A stretch of 57,186 nucleotides of DNA from an uncultured Fidelibacterota bacterium (lineage in GTDB: Bacteria; Fidelibacterota; Marinisomatia; Marinisomatales; UBA1611), in the NCBI GenBank assembly GCA_913043235.1, contig CAJWLO010000016.1:1-57186 (forward strand), read 5' to 3'. The translations under genes and the position numbers were made by a program. The notes under the pieces are model-generated. The model had not been told where the DNA came from, ran no database searches, and saw only the letters and a program-made list of their open reading frames with translations. Of the stretch, positions 54,848-57,186 are shown piece by piece; position 1 is the first letter of the stretch; each line of letters starts with the position of its first letter.

Positions 54848-54892
54848 TTGAATCTACCCATCATCCCACAAACAAAAAACCCCGCTCAATTA
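54848..54892 (-). repeat. Copy of the dispersed terminator-like repeat
   Basis: GAATCTACCCATCATCCCAC, then AAACAAAAAACCCCGCTCAA. It keeps the best version of the flank but its hairpin partner is lost; it covers the stop of the MFS gene. Confidence 0.6.
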
Positions 54893-56191
54893 ATCAATAG
54901 TTAATTCATCAGCTATTGGCAATACCATAGAGGATCTTTTTTGATTGTGTTCATGTTCTCTTATCAAGAGACTATATAGTATTACACCTATTGCATAAAG
55001 AAACGCAGTAATAAGAAAAATTTCAAAATACCTGAATTCAAGCAATCTCAACCATTCAAATATTTTTGCACTTATAAACCATGATGCACTCCATAGACTG
55101 GAGCTTAATGCACTTATTAGTTCCTGATTATTTTTCCCGACATAGTTCATCATCAACTCATTAGAAGATGGATGAGCCATATGCATCAAAGGTTGACGAA
55201 AAATATAAGCAGAAACAGCAATGAACACTGCAAAAGTATGGGTAGCATAAATTTCTGTTAAAGACATAATAACTAAACAAATAATTGCCAAACTCTGAAC
55301 AAATACTATTGTCATCCAATAACCATATTTTTTTCTCAGTGTGGGTACAAGTAAAGAAAATGTAAAAACCAGCATTGCGGTAAAACTGCTCAATATACTA
55401 AAATTGCTGGAGTTGAAACCAAAAACGGAATTAAAGAATAAATTAACAAATGGTATCGTAAGACCTGCACCGATGGATATTAGTATTAAGGGAGATATTG
55501 CCTTAAATATAATTTTCCAATCATAAGTTCGATGCAAAGAGAATAAATCATTCCTTTTCTCATTATTTTGGTTCGATTCTTCATTTATTTTTTTTGAAAA
55601 AATGTAAGAGCACATCCCAATTAATGTTATTATCCACAGAATACTATACTCATTGAATGTTATTATATGATCTATAATTTTCAAATTAGAAATCCAATCT
55701 AAGCCACTAATCAGAAGACCAGAAAAAATAGTGGACAAGGACCACGTCGCAGCGCTTAAAGATAATGCCTCAGTACTATTATCGTTTGAGGTATTTCTTA
55801 TAATAAATGGTAACGAGCAGACTCTCATGAGCATCATTCCTACTCCCCATAATAAAAAAGATAGCTGAATCAATGGGATAATGGAAAAATGGATAGCTTC
55901 AATAATCATGGCACTTGTAAGAGGAACCACTAACGAAGCAATCTTAAAAAACGGCTTGAGTTTTTTCCCTCGTATATAAATACCCAGTGGTAATGCAAAT
56001 GCTAATGCTCCAACAAATCTTAATGAATTAAATGAGGCTATTTCAGGATCAGAAAAGCCCTGTTTTCTGAGGTAAATATTTAGAATAAGAATAAAAGCGA
56101 CATGAATAAGACTGAGACTAAATTCTAATAGAAACAGTAAATGAATATTACGAGGAAGATCTGTATAGCTGCGTAAAATATTAAGAAGCAT
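54890..56191 (-). CDS. MFS transporter
   Basis: A 433-aa membrane protein with 12 helices and typical MFS features (LRKQGFSDPEIASFNSLRF). No substrate clue. Its 3' end runs into a terminator-like repeat. Confidence 0.82.
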   Translation of the reverse strand: MLLNILRSYTDLPRNIHLLFLLEFSLSLIHVAFILILNIYLRKQGFSDPEIASFNSLRFVGALAFALPLGIYIRGKKLKPFFKIASLVVPLTSAMIIEAIHFSIIPLIQLSFLLWGVGMMLMRVCSLPFIIRNTSNDNSTEALSLSAATWSLSTIFSGLLISGLDWISNLKIIDHIITFNEYSILWIITLIGMCSYIFSKKINEESNQNNEKRNDLFSLHRTYDWKIIFKAISPLILISIGAGLTIPFVNLFFNSVFGFNSSNFSILSSFTAMLVFTFSLLVPTLRKKYGYWMTIVFVQSLAIICLVIMSLTEIYATHTFAVFIAVSAYIFRQPLMHMAHPSSNELMMNYVGKNNQELISALSSSLWSASWFISAKIFEWLRLLEFRYFEIFLITAFLYAIGVILYSLLIREHEHNQKRSSMVLPIADELTID

Positions 56192-56374
56192 TAATTAAAT
56201 CTGTATGAGTACCTCACACACCAAACCCAACCAATAAAAATATGAATAGACATTGCTTCATACTTCCCAAATCTACAAATTATTGTCCTATAATGTGTGT
56301 GGGGCTGCTTTAATGAAAATATCTTATTGGTTTTTCTTCTTATCTAATAGTTCACTAAATCCTTTTTTTATTAG

Positions 56375-57186
56375 GGGGTATTAGGTACCTTTTGTATAAT
56401 GGATTTGCAAGTAATTTATATTAGCAAGCTGAGAGGCGTAGGGAAACCGAGTATTAATAGTGCGAAAATTTTAGTTAATGTAAATTAGACTCGAAACCAA
56501 GTGATCTTAGCATGAGCAGTTTGAAAATAGAAGAATATTCTATGGGAGGAACGAACCATTGATTGTTGCAATAATCTTGGATGACTTATGCTAAGTGGTG
56601 AAATGCCAATCGAACTTGGATATAGCTAGTTTTCTGCGAAAGATATTTAGGTATCACGTCTATTAATTTATTTAATGAAGGTAATGCTCTGTTTAGGTAT
56701 TTGGCCCTATTTCGTAGGGTACTTTGCCTTTCTAACCATGATAATATCATTAAATGTATTTAGACAGCCAGACTTATGGCGCTAAGGTCATAGGTCGAGA
56801 GTGAAACAACACAGAATTAAAGTTAAGGTCGTTAAATATATCTTAAGTGCGAAAGATCAGTATTTTTGCGATGACAATAGACTTGTGGGCTTAGAAACAG
56901 CCATCAATTAAAGAAAACGTAATAGTTCATCTATCAAAAGCAAGAGTGCGTCGAAAATCCAGGCGACTGAAAAGATATTACCGAAACTTAATCTAGTTAA
57001 TATTAGTAACTAGGGTAGCAGAACGTTTTATTAAAATTAAAAATGAGCAATCTAAATAAAAGTGACAATGCAAATATGAGTAACTTCAATAATAGTGAGA
57101 TACTATTACGCCGTAAATCCAAGGTTTTTCAATTAATAATAATTAAATTGAACTGAATCGGTCTCTAATGTTATATAAAATCTGAA
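56375..57186 (+). rRNA. Large-subunit (23S-type) rRNA fragment, AT-rich, organellar-like, partial
   Basis: Segments match conserved LSU rRNA positions: GGTACCTTTTGTATAATGG (56384-56402), GAAACCGAGT, GAAACCAAGTGATC, AACGAACC, GGTGAAATGCCAATCGAAC, ATAGCTAGTTTTCTGCGAAA, GGGCTTAGAAACAGCC, AAAGAAAACGTAATAGTTCA, GCCGTAAATCCAAGG. They occur in the order of E. coli positions of about 540 to 1410 (domains II-III). The A+T content is much higher than in bacterial rRNA and expansion segments are short, which resembles mitochondrial or AT-rich plastid rRNA. It is cut by the right edge and has no 5' part. Confidence 0.85.

Overview
The window looks like an AT-rich, free-living, probably marine member of the Bacteroidota/FCB-related bacteria. 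Candidatus Marinimicrobia (SAR406) is my best guess. The reasons are four secreted proteins ending in type IX secretion (T9SS) type A sorting domains with the typical PNPFN motif, many lipoproteins and small exported proteins, and the mix of families. The lineage is an inference and was not tested by alignment.

Region 1 (1-3.3 kb, minus strand) is a periplasmic sugar module: a Tat-exported Gfo/Idh oxidoreductase cut by the window edge, a DUF1080 (3-keto-glycoside hydrolase/lyase type) protein, a nucleotidyltransferase of the RfaE domain II type, and a fusion of a TIM-barrel sugar isomerase with a second DUF1080 domain. Region 2 (3.4-10.6 kb, minus) is one operon: a complete Liv-type ABC importer (H, M, K, G, F) followed by a long-chain acyl-CoA synthetase and a GNAT acetyltransferase. 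Region 3 (10.7-21 kb, minus) holds a DUF1028 protein, transporters, a 2OG oxygenase, an alkylglycerol-monooxygenase-like membrane enzyme, several lipoproteins and short exported proteins. Region 4 (21-27 kb) holds NAD-malic enzyme, an RNase D-like exonuclease, two MORN-repeat exported proteins, a DUF4294 protein and the tRNA 2-selenouridine synthase mnmH. Region 5 (27-32.3 kb, minus) has a compact exosortase unit (58-aa substrate-like protein, exosortase, partner membrane protein) beside a 1358-aa T9SS surface protein.

Region 6 (32.5-56.2 kb) is more accessory: T9SS-exported enzymes, a PNGase F-like protein, small proteins, gene fragments, orphan T9SS tails, and a dispersed terminator-like repeat found about a dozen times, always in the same orientation. 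The most notable gene is at 48124-49398. It is a lipoprotein with a thioredoxin-like region whose only interruption is an in-frame UGA in a Cys-x-UGA context, followed at the right distance by a GC-rich stem-loop that fits a bacterial SECIS element. I read it as a selenoprotein. The mnmH gene 22 kb away is independent evidence that the organism uses selenium.

From about 56.37 kb to the end the sequence becomes part of a very AT-rich large-subunit rRNA (domains II-III) that looks organellar rather than bacterial. This is most likely a chimeric assembly join. No tRNA gene or CRISPR array was seen.
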